Both the position numbers and the translations under genes were made by a program. The notes beneath the pieces are model-generated. The model saw only the letters and a list, made by a program, of their open reading frames with translations. It did not search any database and was not told the DNA's origin. From Enterococcus diestrammenae (GTDB lineage Bacteria > Bacillota > Bacilli > Lactobacillales > Enterococcaceae), in NCBI RefSeq assembly GCF_009933255.1, contig NZ_MAEI01000013.1, positions 40,260 through 104,259 of the forward strand: DNA of 64,000 nt. Reading direction: 5' to 3'. Shown in pieces: positions 16,226-25,801 of the stretch; position 1 is the stretch's first letter; each line of letters begins with the position of its first letter.

Positions 16226-19200
16226 ATGAAAAAAATGAAAACGATGGATGGCAATACTGCTGCAGCTTATGTCTCATACGCTTTTACCGAAGTTGCCGCA
16301 ATTTATCCCATCACACCAAGTTCCACTATGGCGGAAGTCGTAGATGAATGGGCCAGCGTCCATGAACAAAAAAATATTTTCGGGGAAACAGTCAACTTAG
16401 TGGAAATGCAGTCAGAAGCCGGCGCCTCAGGTACGGTTCACGGCTCACTTAAAACCGGTGTCTTAACTACCACTTATACGGCTTCACAAGGGCTATTACT
16501 GATGATTCCTAACATGTTTAAGATTGCTGGTGAATTGTTGCCAACGGTCTTTCATGTGGCAGCACGGGCGGTATCCACCAATGCGCTATCCATCTTTGGG
16601 GACCACAGTGACGTGATGGCTGCCCGCCAAACTGGTTTTTGTATGTTGGCAGAAGGTAGCGTCCAAGAAGTGATGGACTTGTCAGCAGTCGCGCATTTGG
16701 CGTCGATTGAAGGCAGTTTGCCCTTTATGAACTTCTTTGATGGGTTCCGGACTTCCCATGAATTGCAAAAAATCGAAGTGTTGGACTACGAAGATTTGAA
16801 AGAAATGATGCCTTGGGAAGCTCTAGAAAACTTCCGCAAACGGGGGATGAACCCAAATCATCCGACTGTTTCAGGGACTGCCCAAAACCCAGATATTCAT
16901 TTCCAACAACGGGAAACGGTCAATAAATATTATGATGACATGCCGGCTATCGTCCAAAAATACATGGGTAAAATCAACGAGTTACGGGGCACCAACTATG
17001 ATTTAGTGGACTACTACGGGGACCCAGAAGCCACGGAAGTCATCATCTCGATGGGTTCAGCTTCACCGACGATCCAACAAACGGTGGCCTACCTCAACGC
17101 TCAAGGGCGCAAAGTGGGACATATCAACATTCACTTGTACCGGCCGTTTCCAACTGAAAATATTTTGGCAAAATTGCCGAAAACCGTGGAACGAATTGCC
17201 GTATTGGACCGCACCAAAGAACCAGGCTCTGATGGGGAACCATTGCTGTTGGATGTGCAATCCATCTTGTTCCGTCATGAAAATCGGCCATTGGTTATCG
17301 GTGGGCGCTATGGGATTGCTTCAAAAGACGTGACACCTGACCAAATCGTGGCAGTCTTTGATCATTTATTATTGCCAGTGGAACAGTTGAAATTCCGCTT
17401 CACTTTGGGCATCAATGACGATGTCACCCATACCAACTTACCATTGTTGGAAACATTAGATTTGACACCAGATTCCACTTTCCAAGCGAAATTCTGGGGC
17501 TTTGGTTCCGATGGGACGGTAGGGGCTAACAAACAGGCTATCAAGATTATCGGAAACCACACTGACATGTATGCTCAGGCTTACTTTGCCTACGATTCCA
17601 AAAAATCCGGTGGGGTAACGATTTCTCACCTGCGCTTCGGTCATGATCCGATTTTATCTACCTACAATGTGGAAGCGGCCGACTATATCGCTTGTCATAA
17701 CAGTGCCTACATTCACGAATACGACTTGTTAAAAGGCTTGAAAGACGGCGGGACTTTCTTATTGAACACCGTTTGGGACGAAGAAAAAGTCAAACAAAAC
17801 TTACCAAATCGCCTGAAAAAATACATTGCCCAACATGATATTAACTTCTATATCATCAACGCCATGGATATTTCTGTGAAAAATGGCTTAGGGCGCCGGA
17901 TCAACACCGTTTGTTCGGCAGCGTTCTTTGAAGTGACGGATATTATGGATCGTGAAACCTTCTTACCGTTGTTAAAAGCCGAAGTTGATGCAGCTTATGG
18001 GAAGAAATCCCGTAAGATTGTCGAAAACAACTGGGCAGCGATCGATGAAACCTTCGAAGCCTTGGTGAAAGTCGCTGTGCCAGCAGAATGGGCCCATATC
18101 GTCTTGCAAGAAGAAGTCGCCGATGATAGCGACAAACCAGCTTATGTGAAGAATATTTTGGAACCAATCAATCGCCAAGAAGGCAATGCTTTGTCAGTCG
18201 GGGATTTGATCAACAATGGCATGCTAGGTGGCGAAATGCCGATGGGGACCGCGGCTTACGAAAAACGCGGTATCGCTTTGGAAGTACCGGAATGGCTGCC
18301 GGATAATTGTACCCAATGTAACGAATGTGCCTTCATCTGTCCTCATGCAGCAATTCGTCCATTTATGGCGGATGACCAAGAGATGCAAGAAGCGCCAGCT
18401 GGCTTTATCACCCGGGATATGAAGGGGGTAGACGGTACGCAATACCGCATCCAAGTATCGGTGGAAGACTGTACCGGTTGTGGCCTTTGTGTGGAAGTCT
18501 GCCCAGCCAAGGAAAAAGCGTTGGTGCTGAAACCTTATGAAGAGATGAAGGAAGAAGCGATGAACTGGGCCTTTGCTATGACGTTGCGGCAAAAAGCCAA
18601 TCCGTTCAAACTAGCTTCAGTTAAAGGCTCACAATTGGAACAACCATTGATGGAATTCTCCGGAGCTTGTGCTGGTTGTGGCGAAACCCCATATATCAAA
18701 TTATTGACCCAACTTTTTGGGGATCGCATGATGATTGCCAATACTACGGGCTGTTCTTCTATCTGGGGTGGTTCTTCACCAGCGACACCATATACCACCA
18801 ATGCCGATGGTCGCGGCCCTGCTTGGAGTAACTCTTTGTTTGAAGACAATGCTGAATATGGGTTGGGGATGTATATCGCCAATGAAACCAAGCGCAAACG
18901 CCTAGCGACAGCTGTAGAAAAAGTCTTGGCGGAAGCAAAAGGCTCGATTGAAACCCAAAACTTGTTAGAAGACTGGTTGGAACACGTCCACGAAGGTGAA
19001 GGTACCCAACGACGGGCGGCCAAAGCTATCGCTGCGGTCAAAGCCGAAAACGACCCAGCATTTGCCGACATCTTGGCGCAAGCCGACATGTTTGTCAAAA
19101 CTTCGCAATGGATTGTCGGTGGGGATGGTTGGGCGTATGATATCGGCTACTCCGGGATCGATCATGTGATGGCAACCGGTGCCGATGTCAACATCTTCGT

Positions 19201-19762
19201 CATGGACAATGAATTGTACGCCAATACCGGCGGCCAAATGTCGAAAGCGACCCCTTCTGCAGCGATTGCGAAATTCGCAGCCGGCGGGAAGAAAAACAAG
19301 AAAAAAGATCTAGGGATGATGGCGATCGCCTACCAAGATGTCTATGTGGCCCAAATTTCCATTGAAGCAAACCCAATGCAAGCCATCAAAGCCATCATGG
19401 AAGCAGAAGCATATCCTGGACCATCATTGATTATCGGTTACACTCCTTGTATCAACCACGGTATCCGCGGCGGCATGTCCAAATCCATCGACAACGCCAA
19501 AGCAGCTGTGGAATCTGGTTACTGGCAGTTGTACCGCTACGATCCACGCCTCAAAGAAAAAGGCAAAGATCCAATGCGTATCGACTACAAGAAACAAGAT
19601 TACAGCAAGATGACGGCCTTCATGGAAAACCAAGTGCGTTTCTCTGCGTTGCGAAATATCAAAGAAAGCAGCGAAGAAGTGGACGACATGTTGGATAAAA
19701 CCGTGAAAGACATGGAAGAACGTTCCCAAGTGTACAGCCAATTGGCAACGTTGAAGAAATAA
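16226..19762 (+). CDS. nifJ: Pyruvate:ferredoxin/flavodoxin oxidoreductase
   Basis: Homodimeric TPP/iron-sulfur enzyme turning pyruvate and CoA into acetyl-CoA, CO2 and reduced ferredoxin or flavodoxin in the cytoplasm. Seen: 1,178 residues, full length; N-terminal DGNTAAAYVSYAFTEVAAIY and ITPSSTMAE; two ferredoxin motifs (CTQCNECAFICP near 694 and CTGCGLCVEVCP near 748); proximal-cluster block GACAGCGETPY and NTTGCSSIWG; TPP site GDGWAYDIGYSG near 966, with DNELYANTGGQ. The start follows GAGGGGAAC. Located after flavodoxin-nfnAB but with its own 431-bp leader and terminator, so probably its own transcript. Confidence 0.97.
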   Translation: MKKMKTMDGNTAAAYVSYAFTEVAAIYPITPSSTMAEVVDEWASVHEQKNIFGETVNLVEMQSEAGASGTVHGSLKTGVLTTTYTASQGLLLMIPNMFKIAGELLPTVFHVAARAVSTNALSIFGDHSDVMAARQTGFCMLAEGSVQEVMDLSAVAHLASIEGSLPFMNFFDGFRTSHELQKIEVLDYEDLKEMMPWEALENFRKRGMNPNHPTVSGTAQNPDIHFQQRETVNKYYDDMPAIVQKYMGKINELRGTNYDLVDYYGDPEATEVIISMGSASPTIQQTVAYLNAQGRKVGHINIHLYRPFPTENILAKLPKTVERIAVLDRTKEPGSDGEPLLLDVQSILFRHENRPLVIGGRYGIASKDVTPDQIVAVFDHLLLPVEQLKFRFTLGINDDVTHTNLPLLETLDLTPDSTFQAKFWGFGSDGTVGANKQAIKIIGNHTDMYAQAYFAYDSKKSGGVTISHLRFGHDPILSTYNVEAADYIACHNSAYIHEYDLLKGLKDGGTFLLNTVWDEEKVKQNLPNRLKKYIAQHDINFYIINAMDISVKNGLGRRINTVCSAAFFEVTDIMDRETFLPLLKAEVDAAYGKKSRKIVENNWAAIDETFEALVKVAVPAEWAHIVLQEEVADDSDKPAYVKNILEPINRQEGNALSVGDLINNGMLGGEMPMGTAAYEKRGIALEVPEWLPDNCTQCNECAFICPHAAIRPFMADDQEMQEAPAGFITRDMKGVDGTQYRIQVSVEDCTGCGLCVEVCPAKEKALVLKPYEEMKEEAMNWAFAMTLRQKANPFKLASVKGSQLEQPLMEFSGACAGCGETPYIKLLTQLFGDRMMIANTTGCSSIWGGSSPATPYTTNADGRGPAWSNSLFEDNAEYGLGMYIANETKRKRLATAVEKVLAEAKGSIETQNLLEDWLEHVHEGEGTQRRAAKAIAAVKAENDPAFADILAQADMFVKTSQWIVGGDGWAYDIGYSGIDHVMATGADVNIFVMDNELYANTGGQMSKATPSAAIAKFAAGGKKNKKKDLGMMAIAYQDVYVAQISIEANPMQAIKAIMEAEAYPGPSLIIGYTPCINHGIRGGMSKSIDNAKAAVESGYWQLYRYDPRLKEKGKDPMRIDYKKQDYSKMTAFMENQVRFSALRNIKESSEEVDDMLDKTVKDMEERSQVYSQLATLKK

Positions 19763-19770
19763 GAAATGAA

Positions 19771-19818
19771 AGCCCAGCGCCTTTCGCAAATTATTGCGAT
19801 AGGCGTCCGGCTTTTGTG
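19771..19818 (+). terminator. Terminator after nifJ
   Basis: Stem built from GCGCCTTTCGCA and TGCGATAGGCGT, extended by AGCC/GGCT with small bulges, loop AATTAT, then CTTTTGTG. It starts 8 bp after the nifJ stop. Confidence 0.75.
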
Positions 19819-19867
19819 ATACATAAAGGTAAAGATTTAAGCATCAAAAAGGTTAATATACCAGGAT

Positions 19868-20025
19868 TTAGGCGGGCTAAGGAGCATTGTGCCTACAATT
19901 CATCTAAGCAGAGTTCACTAAGATGCACTAGCCCAAAAAACATGAACTTTGTTTGACATTTACCGGTCCCGCCACCACCCGGGGGATTCTCTGGAGGCAC
20001 GTTCCTCTTGTCTTCTTATCTGTAA
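19868..20025. repeat. Repeat modules B and C in the nifJ-bgl gap
   Basis: 19,898-19,928 is a copy of hairpin module B (ATTCATCTAAGC ... ACTAAGATGCAC). 19,964-20,020 is a diverged copy of module C (ACCGGTCCCGCCACCACCCG...). Related copies lie at 24,900-25,165, 3,645-3,700 and 32,872-32,902. No gene is seen between 19,763 and 20,202. Confidence 0.7.
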
Positions 20026-20054
20026 AGGAATGACTACAGGTAAACCCACAGGAT

Positions 20055-20116
20055 CACAAAAAACCACCATCAGCCTAGGAAATGAACGGGTAACCTAGGC
20101 TAGTGGTGGTTTTGTG
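20055..20116 (-). terminator. Strong terminator downstream of the beta-glucoside remnant
   Basis: A stem of more than 20 bp (CACAAAA...CCACCA..AGCCTAGG / CCTAGGCT..TGGTGGTTTTGTG) with one or two mismatches. A-runs and T-runs flank both arms, so it can act on minus-strand transcripts of the bgl locus and may also act in the other direction. Confidence 0.85.
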
Positions 20117-20202
20117 TATAGCAACTAATCGTAAAGCAGAAGTGTTGGTTACGAGAGTCTGGCTTTCGTCGACGGCTTGACGATTAGGAGGGAAAACGGA
20201 GC

Positions 20203-21056
<854 letters not shown>

Positions 21057-21256
21057 GTTCTTCTCTCCTTGTCAAAAAATGTAGTGATGGCAAGTCGGTG
21101 AGTTTTTCTGTGACGTTGGCCGACGCAACAGTGACTTCCTAAAAGAAATAATAGCGTGAAAGGACCCTGTGGATATCCTGCTAGCACTAAAGGGTACCGT
21201 TTACATCTTTATCATACCGGCTGCTTAGACGAAATGGTAGCGGTTGAGGAGTTTAT

Positions 21257-21268
21257 GAAACATGTTTC
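21257..21268. promoter_or_regulatory. Operator candidate GAAACATGTTTC upstream of the EIIC remnant
   Basis: A perfect 12-bp palindrome about 200 bp upstream of the EIIC start. GAAA...TTTC inverted repeats are typical sites for RpiR/MurR-type regulators, and such a regulator gene lies next door. The rest of 21,057-21,456 shows no gene. Confidence 0.4.
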
Positions 21269-21456
21269 GTAGGAAAAAACAAAAGAGGCTATTGCAGGCA
21301 TCAGAAGACAGATTAGAAGAGCTAAGGGATGCTGTGGAGCCTCTTTATTACCCCGCCTTCCGTTAAGAGGTTGCCGGTGGAAAGCAACCTTCAGACTAGC
21401 GAACTGGCTTTTGGGAAAATTTTTATAACTTGAGGATTCCCAGGTAACAAGTCCAA

Positions 21457-21492
21457 TAAAAAACTCAGCAACTAGGGAGTCGCTGAGTTTTT
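21457..21492 (-). terminator. Terminator after the RpiR-type regulator
   Basis: Minus-strand stem CTCAGC / GCTGAG extended by A/T pairs, with a 12-nt loop and a T-run, 13 bp after the regulator stop. Confidence 0.75.
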
Positions 21493-21504
21493 CGATAGTA
21501 GCAG

Positions 21505-22256
21505 TCATTCCTCAATGACATGCAATTTTTTTGCCACTTGATGGGCTAAGATTTCGATCAAGGCGATGACGGGGACTTGGGTGGTGAGGTTCACATGATC
21601 TTCCACGGGACTGCCGACTTCTGGCATATAATAGGAAATGTTGTAATCCGCCATGCGGGCAATAGTGGAATTTTCATCATTGGTAATGCTGAGCACTTGC
21701 GCACCGTAGCGCTTGAAGGCGATGGCTGTTCGATCATCTGCTCGGTTTCACCAGAGACGGATAAAATAATAGCCAACGTGTTTTCCAAGCCACGAGGCGG
21801 AATCGGTGCAAAGGGATCTGCCAGACTATAGGCATTGAGTTCCATATTGGCAAAATAACGACTGCCGTACAACCCCAGCGTGCCACTGGTACCGATGCCG
21901 GTAAAGACGATGTGGCGCTTATTAAGAATCATCTTCACCGCTGGCTGCAAAACATCTCGGTAGTTGTCATCATTGACCCGCTTCAAAAAATGATCCACTT
22001 GCACAGTGGCGTCATAGAAATAATCAAAGGAGCGCTCTTTTTTTTGCTGTTCTTCTTTGATGAAGTATTTAAACTCGGAAAAGCCACCAAAGCCAAGTTT
22101 CGTCAATGTTCGCAAAATCGTCGACGTGGAGACATGAGCCGCTTCCGCCATTTCCCGGATGGTGAGGGAGGAAAGGGCACTGACGTTTTCGATAATATAG
22201 CGATAGACCACCATTTCCAATTCATTGAGGCCTTTGACTTTCTCGGTATCAAACAT
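21505..22256 (-). pseudogene. MurR/RpiR-family regulator, frameshifted
   Basis: Would be a sugar-phosphate-sensing repressor of the beta-glucoside genes next to it. Seen: N-terminal helix-turn-helix (TIREMAEAAHVSTSTILRTL, about residues 31-50) and a SIS domain (FTGIGTSGTLG, SVSGETEQMIEQ). Right after SGETEQMIEQ the frame is lost near 21,724-21,731; the neighbouring frame continues with AIAFKRYGAQVLSITNDENS and ends with ILAHQVAKKLHVIEE. One missing base explains both parts. Repaired length is about 250 residues, normal for the family. With the neighbouring deletion this makes the whole locus a decayed one. Confidence 0.85.
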
Positions 22257-22498
22257 CTTTGCACCTGGCTTTCTTTGGGAATTTTTAGCGTGCTGATTAG
22301 TTATAATTTTACTGGTTTTTTAGAGGAAATACTAGGGTCATGGGACTATTTATTAAGGTGGCAGAAACGAGGAACAAGGGATTTACCTGTAGGAATATGG
22401 GAAAAAAGAGTTATTTTTTAGATGAAAAAAATGCACTGCTATCGCGAGAAGGGAAGACTTTTGGTATACTACTAGCAACGTTTGGAGGAGGCCTTTCG

Positions 22499-23527
22499 AT
22501 GAAAAAACCAGCCCGTTTACACGTTGGCGCTAAAATCGCAACCATCGCTTTATCGGCAGGACTAGCCGGTGAGCCAGCTATTTTGTGGCGCTATGAACAA
22601 GGCAAGCGCCAGTTACAGGAGTTAGGGTTTGAGGTAGTGGAAATGCCCCATACCTTGGCAGATGTCCAGTCGGCCTATGCTGATCCGCAAGGGCGGGCGC
22701 GGGATTTGGAGCAAGCTTTGCTGGATCCAGAGATTAAAGCCATCTTGTCGACGATTGGTGGCAGTGAAAGTTATCGTATTTTTCAGCATGTGGATTTGCA
22801 GATTTTGCGAGAGCATCCGAAACCTTTTATCGGCTATTCGGATTCGACTTCGGTTCACCAGTTGTTTCGTATGGCGGGGGTGGGCTCTTTTTACGGACCC
22901 TGTCTGCTAGTGGATTTTGCAGAAAATGGCGGGGTTCCAGCCTTCACTCGTGAGGTCTTTGAAGCAGTTTTGATGGCAGATACCACCGGCTATGTCTATC
23001 CTTGGCGGGAAAACTGGACCAGCGAATTTTTACCTTGGGAAATCGCCAACCAGCCCTTGCGTCGTCAGCTCCAACCGGATCGCGGGCCTTTGGTGTTGCA
23101 AGGGAAAGGTCAGGTGACTGGTCGCTTGCTCGGTGGCTGCCTAGAAGTCTTGGCCATGTTGCGGGGCACCCCGCTGTATCCGACACCAGAGGATTTTGCC
23201 GGGGCCTTGTTGCTTTTGGAAACCTCTGAAGAAATGCCAGTCCCTGATTTGGTGGAACGGGAACTACGAACCATGGGGATCATGGGCAACCTCGGTCGAG
23301 TCAACGGGATTTTATTTGGAAAACCTCAAGAAGAAACTTACTTCCAGGAATACCAAGACGTGATTCAAAAGGTCTTACGGGAATTTGATTTGCCGGACTT
23401 GCCGGTAGTCTATAATTGTAACTTTGGGCATACCGAGCCGAAGTGGACCTTGCCTTTAGGGGTCGCCGCTAAGCTAGACCTAGAGGCCGGTACCTTGACC
23501 TTGTTAGAATCCGCAACCAGTGAATAA
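22499..23527 (+). CDS. S66-family LD-carboxypeptidase (LdcA/MccF-like)
   Basis: Serine peptidase of family S66, which trims the terminal D-Ala from murein tetrapeptides (LdcA) or cleaves microcin C-type conjugates (MccF). Seen: 342 residues; STIGGSESYRIF; nucleophile elbow IGYSDSTSVH near residue 119; Glu-containing LLGGCLEVLAMLRGTP; C-terminal catalytic His in NFGHTEPKWTLPLG. The start is the ATG after GGAGGAGG; an open frame reaches further upstream but without a site. The MccF-like subgroup fits the longer insert better than classical LdcA, with moderate certainty. tadA follows after 19 bp. Confidence 0.82.
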   Translation: MKKPARLHVGAKIATIALSAGLAGEPAILWRYEQGKRQLQELGFEVVEMPHTLADVQSAYADPQGRARDLEQALLDPEIKAILSTIGGSESYRIFQHVDLQILREHPKPFIGYSDSTSVHQLFRMAGVGSFYGPCLLVDFAENGGVPAFTREVFEAVLMADTTGYVYPWRENWTSEFLPWEIANQPLRRQLQPDRGPLVLQGKGQVTGRLLGGCLEVLAMLRGTPLYPTPEDFAGALLLLETSEEMPVPDLVERELRTMGIMGNLGRVNGILFGKPQEETYFQEYQDVIQKVLREFDLPDLPVVYNCNFGHTEPKWTLPLGVAAKLDLEAGTLTLLESATSE

Positions 23528-23546
23528 GGTGGAGATGAGAACTATC

Positions 23547-24167
23547 ATGACGGAAAAAACAACGACCCTTAGCCAGAGGGAAAAAGAACACTATATGCGC
23601 TTGGCGATGATCGAAGCCCAAAAGGCCGAGGCAATCGGGGAAGTTCCCATCGGTTGTGTCTTAGTGCTAGATGGAGAAGTCATCGGCCGGGGACACAATC
23701 GTCGCGAAGAAACCCAAGATGCCACTGCTCATGCCGAGATGTATGCTATCCGGGAAGCCTGTAGCAAAATTGATAGTTGGCGCTTGGAGCGGTCACAGCT
23801 CTTTGTCACCTTAGAGCCTTGTCCCATGTGCAGTGGGGCGATGCTTTTGTCCCGGGTGGAGGAAGTCTTCTTTGGCGCATACGATCCCAAAGGTGGTACG
23901 GCTGGCACCTTTATGAATTTGCTGACAGATGAGCGTTTCAATCATTGGTCCTACGTGGAAGGGGGAATCTTGGAAGCGGAATGTGGCGCTTTGTTGACGG
24001 ACTTTTTCCGGAGCATTCGGCAACGGCAAAAACTCCGGAAACAACAACGCAAAGCTGAAGTCGCTGCCCGGATCGCCCAACAAACCCAAGCCCTGCAACA
24101 GTTGTCAACTAACCAGCAGGAGAGGGACGATTTAGATGCACTCATAGAAAAGCAAGAAAAGCCGTGA
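23547..24167 (+). CDS. tadA: tRNA-specific adenosine-34 deaminase TadA
   Basis: Zinc deaminase converting A34 to inosine in tRNA-Arg(ACG). Seen: 206 residues; zinc/catalytic HAE in TAHAEMYAI; second zinc site EPCPMCSGA; FGAYDPKGGTAGT. The start is the ATG 12 nt after GGTGGAG; alternatives at 23,520 and 23,535 have no site. After about residue 150 comes a 45-50-residue Gln/Arg/Lys-rich helical tail, longer than in the usual 150-170-residue enzyme. The SRP RNA gene follows, the standard Firmicutes neighbour. Confidence 0.93.
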   Translation: MTEKTTTLSQREKEHYMRLAMIEAQKAEAIGEVPIGCVLVLDGEVIGRGHNRREETQDATAHAEMYAIREACSKIDSWRLERSQLFVTLEPCPMCSGAMLLSRVEEVFFGAYDPKGGTAGTFMNLLTDERFNHWSYVEGGILEAECGALLTDFFRSIRQRQKLRKQQRKAEVAARIAQQTQALQQLSTNQQERDDLDALIEKQEKP

Positions 24168-24225
24168 AAAATGATTTTTCTCAAAAAGACTAGCCAAGGA
24201 ACTAAATTTGGGTTATACTAGTTTT

Positions 24226-24320
24226 TGCCGAAAGGCTAGGACAATGGCTGGGCAGTGAAGTGGGTCAGATTCGGAAGAAAGCAGCCCTAAGCAGTTGCAG
24301 CCATGTGTCCGATACATAGA
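24226..24320 (+). ncRNA. ffs: Signal recognition particle RNA (small bacterial type)
   Basis: The conserved SRP apical domain is visible: GTCAG ... CGGAAG ... AGCAGCC, with the GGAA tetraloop. The usual CC/GG pairs next to the loop are changed to UC/GA, which keeps pairing. Below it, GGACA-ATGGCTG pairs with CAGCCAT-GTGTCC to form the long rod. A TATACT box at 24,214-24,219 and a terminator just downstream define a transcript of roughly 95-125 nt. The position right after tadA matches other Firmicutes. Exact ends are estimated. Confidence 0.88.
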
Positions 24321-24324
24321 TGAT

Positions 24325-24353
24325 GGGACAGGCTTTTGGGCCTGTCTTTTTTG
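24325..24353 (+). terminator. Terminator of the SRP RNA gene
   Basis: Perfect 7-bp stem GACAGGC / GCCTGTC with a T-rich loop and a run of six T. Confidence 0.9.
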
Positions 24354-24368
24354 TTTTATTTGGTAAAG

Positions 24369-24403
24369 AAGTGTCCACCAGAAATGTGACTTTCTGTGGA
24401 CGC
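24369..24403 (+). terminator. Second terminator-like hairpin
   Basis: GTGTCCACCAGAAA pairs with CTTTCTGTGGACGC (one bulge, wobble pairs), followed by a run of eight T. It follows the SRP terminator by 16 bp and marks the left edge of a repeat-rich non-coding stretch. Confidence 0.75.
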
Positions 24404-24404
24404 T

Positions 24405-24770
24405 TTTTTTTGGTAGCTAAAGAACTTATAAAAATTAAGCTCCAAAAATATTGATGTATCAGTGATTAAGTGGCCTATCATGCCGATATTATGATGCCCG
24501 AAAAAGGTGAAATTTAGCGACCTAGAAATTGGGTTGACGGTAGCTAGACCGGCAAAAGCCAAACGAAAAATCTGTTTGTCTTTGCTAGTTCATCTTAACT
24601 GTGTCTGTTTAGATGAACTGTATGCGCAAACGCACCTTTAGCTTTACCTTGCGCATTCAAACTTAGAGTAAGTGGTGCAAGCACCACAACTCTAAGTAGT
24701 TCATTACGCATTTTTAGAGCGACTGTCAATCCAATTCTACTCTGCTAAATCTCACCTTTTTCACGATACA
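24405..24770. repeat. Interspersed repeat module A, complete copy
   Basis: 24,408-24,499 is the leading piece shared with 3,545-3,643. 24,499-24,766 is a long imperfect palindrome: the left end CGAAAAAGGTGAAATTTAGC ... GGGTTGACGGTAGCT is the reverse complement, over about 47 nt with few differences, of the right end AGCGACTGTCAATCC ... GCTAAATCTCACCTTTTTC. Inside are two smaller hairpins (GTTCATCTTAAC / GTTTAGATGAAC and CTTAGAGT...ACTCTAAG). A second complete copy lies at 36,652-36,864. No reading frame is conserved between copies. Confidence 0.85.
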
Positions 24771-24904
24771 TAGGCTACCCTACAAGAAAATAATTTGCTG
24801 GATTTACGAAGCAAAGGGAATAAATCGCTTATCGATAAAACAGGGCGACCTTGCTGGAGGAGAATGTCTCGGTAGTAGTGTCGAGGATATCCGAGGGCTA
24901 AAGG

Positions 24905-25165
24905 AGCATATCGCATACAGTTCACCTAAGCAGAAATCGCTAAGGTGAGCTAGCAAATTACTTGTCGTTGTCCAACGATTTTGTTGGACTTACAACAAGT
25001 TTGACTTCGGCAAGGAGCTATCAGAAGCATGACGCATACAGTTCATCTAAGCAGAAATCGCTAAGATGAGCTAGCAAAATGACGACGGTTCTTTAGTTGG
25101 CATTTACCGGTCTCACTACCACCCGAGGGATTCTCCGGAAGCAAGTCCGGCCGGCTTTCTCACGA
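24905..25165. repeat. Two copies of hairpin module B followed by module C
   Basis: Module B occurs at 24,920-24,950 (GTTCACCTAAGC / GCTAAGGTGAGC) and 25,041-25,071 (GTTCATCTAAGC / GCTAAGATGAGC). Both have the same 7-nt loop AGAAATC, the same A-A mismatch in the stem, and are preceded by CGCATACA. Module C follows at 25,097-25,165 (ACCGGTCTCACTACCACCCG ... GTCCGGCCGGCTTTCTCA). The whole gap between the SRP RNA and the sigma-factor gene, about 0.9 kb, is repeats without genes. Confidence 0.8.
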
Positions 25166-25276
25166 CAGCTACATAAAAACTAGCAGCAGATTTAATCAAG
25201 AAAATAGGTGCTTGTTGGGAACCTTTTACCACCCCAACGACTCTAATTAGTGGAGAGTCAAAAAGGAGCGGGCGTT

Positions 25277-25771
25277 ATGGAAGACATTGAATTTTTAGTC
25301 AGGCAGGCACAAAGGGGGAATCATGAGGCATTTATCCAGCTGATCACCGGCTATGAGCAGGTCTTGTATTTGACAGCAAAGCGTTTTTTACACAATAGCT
25401 ACGATGTGGCCGATGTGATGCAAGAGACGATACTCATCAGTTATCGAGATATCAAAAAGCTGAAAAGTCCCAAATATTTCAACACTTGGATCTACAAAAT
25501 TCTGGTGAACAATTGCAAGAAGTATTTGGAAAAGAATAACAAGTTGGCCTACGAGGAGCACGACCAATCCGTGAATTACTCGGCGGATAAACTGGAGCTA
25601 AATGAGTTAATCGGAGAGATTGCCGACACTTACAAAATTCCGTTGATTTTATTTAATTACAACGATTTAAGTCTTAATGAAATTAGCGAGATTTTAGATC
25701 TCCCCATTGGTACCGTGAAATCACGGCTATCCCGCGGGCGTAATTTGTTGGAAGCCGCTTATAAACAGTAA
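25277..25771 (+). CDS. ECF-type RNA polymerase sigma factor
   Basis: Alternative sigma factor of the extracytoplasmic-function group. Seen: 164 residues; region 2 (LTAKRFLHNSYDVADVMQET, then FNTWIYKILVNNCKKYL) and region 4 helix-turn-helix (SLNEISEILDLPIGTVKSRL, about residues 135-154). The ATG follows AAAAGGAG. The anti-sigma gene follows after 30 bp but is interrupted, so if the damage is real this sigma factor may be unrestrained. The signal it responds to is unknown. Confidence 0.9.
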   Translation: MEDIEFLVRQAQRGNHEAFIQLITGYEQVLYLTAKRFLHNSYDVADVMQETILISYRDIKKLKSPKYFNTWIYKILVNNCKKYLEKNNKLAYEEHDQSVNYSADKLELNELIGEIADTYKIPLILFNYNDLSLNEISEILDLPIGTVKSRLSRGRNLLEAAYKQ

Positions 25772-25801
25772 GGCGCTGGATTTGAAAAAGGAGGAAATGG
25801 T

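Noticed and set aside
21212..21508. Minus-strand frame of 98 codons
   Set aside because: It runs through a terminator hairpin and an operator-like palindrome, has no ribosome binding site and no family pattern.
24405..25165. CRISPR array
   Set aside because: Repeats are few, differ in type and are not regularly spaced with unique spacers; no cas genes in the window.
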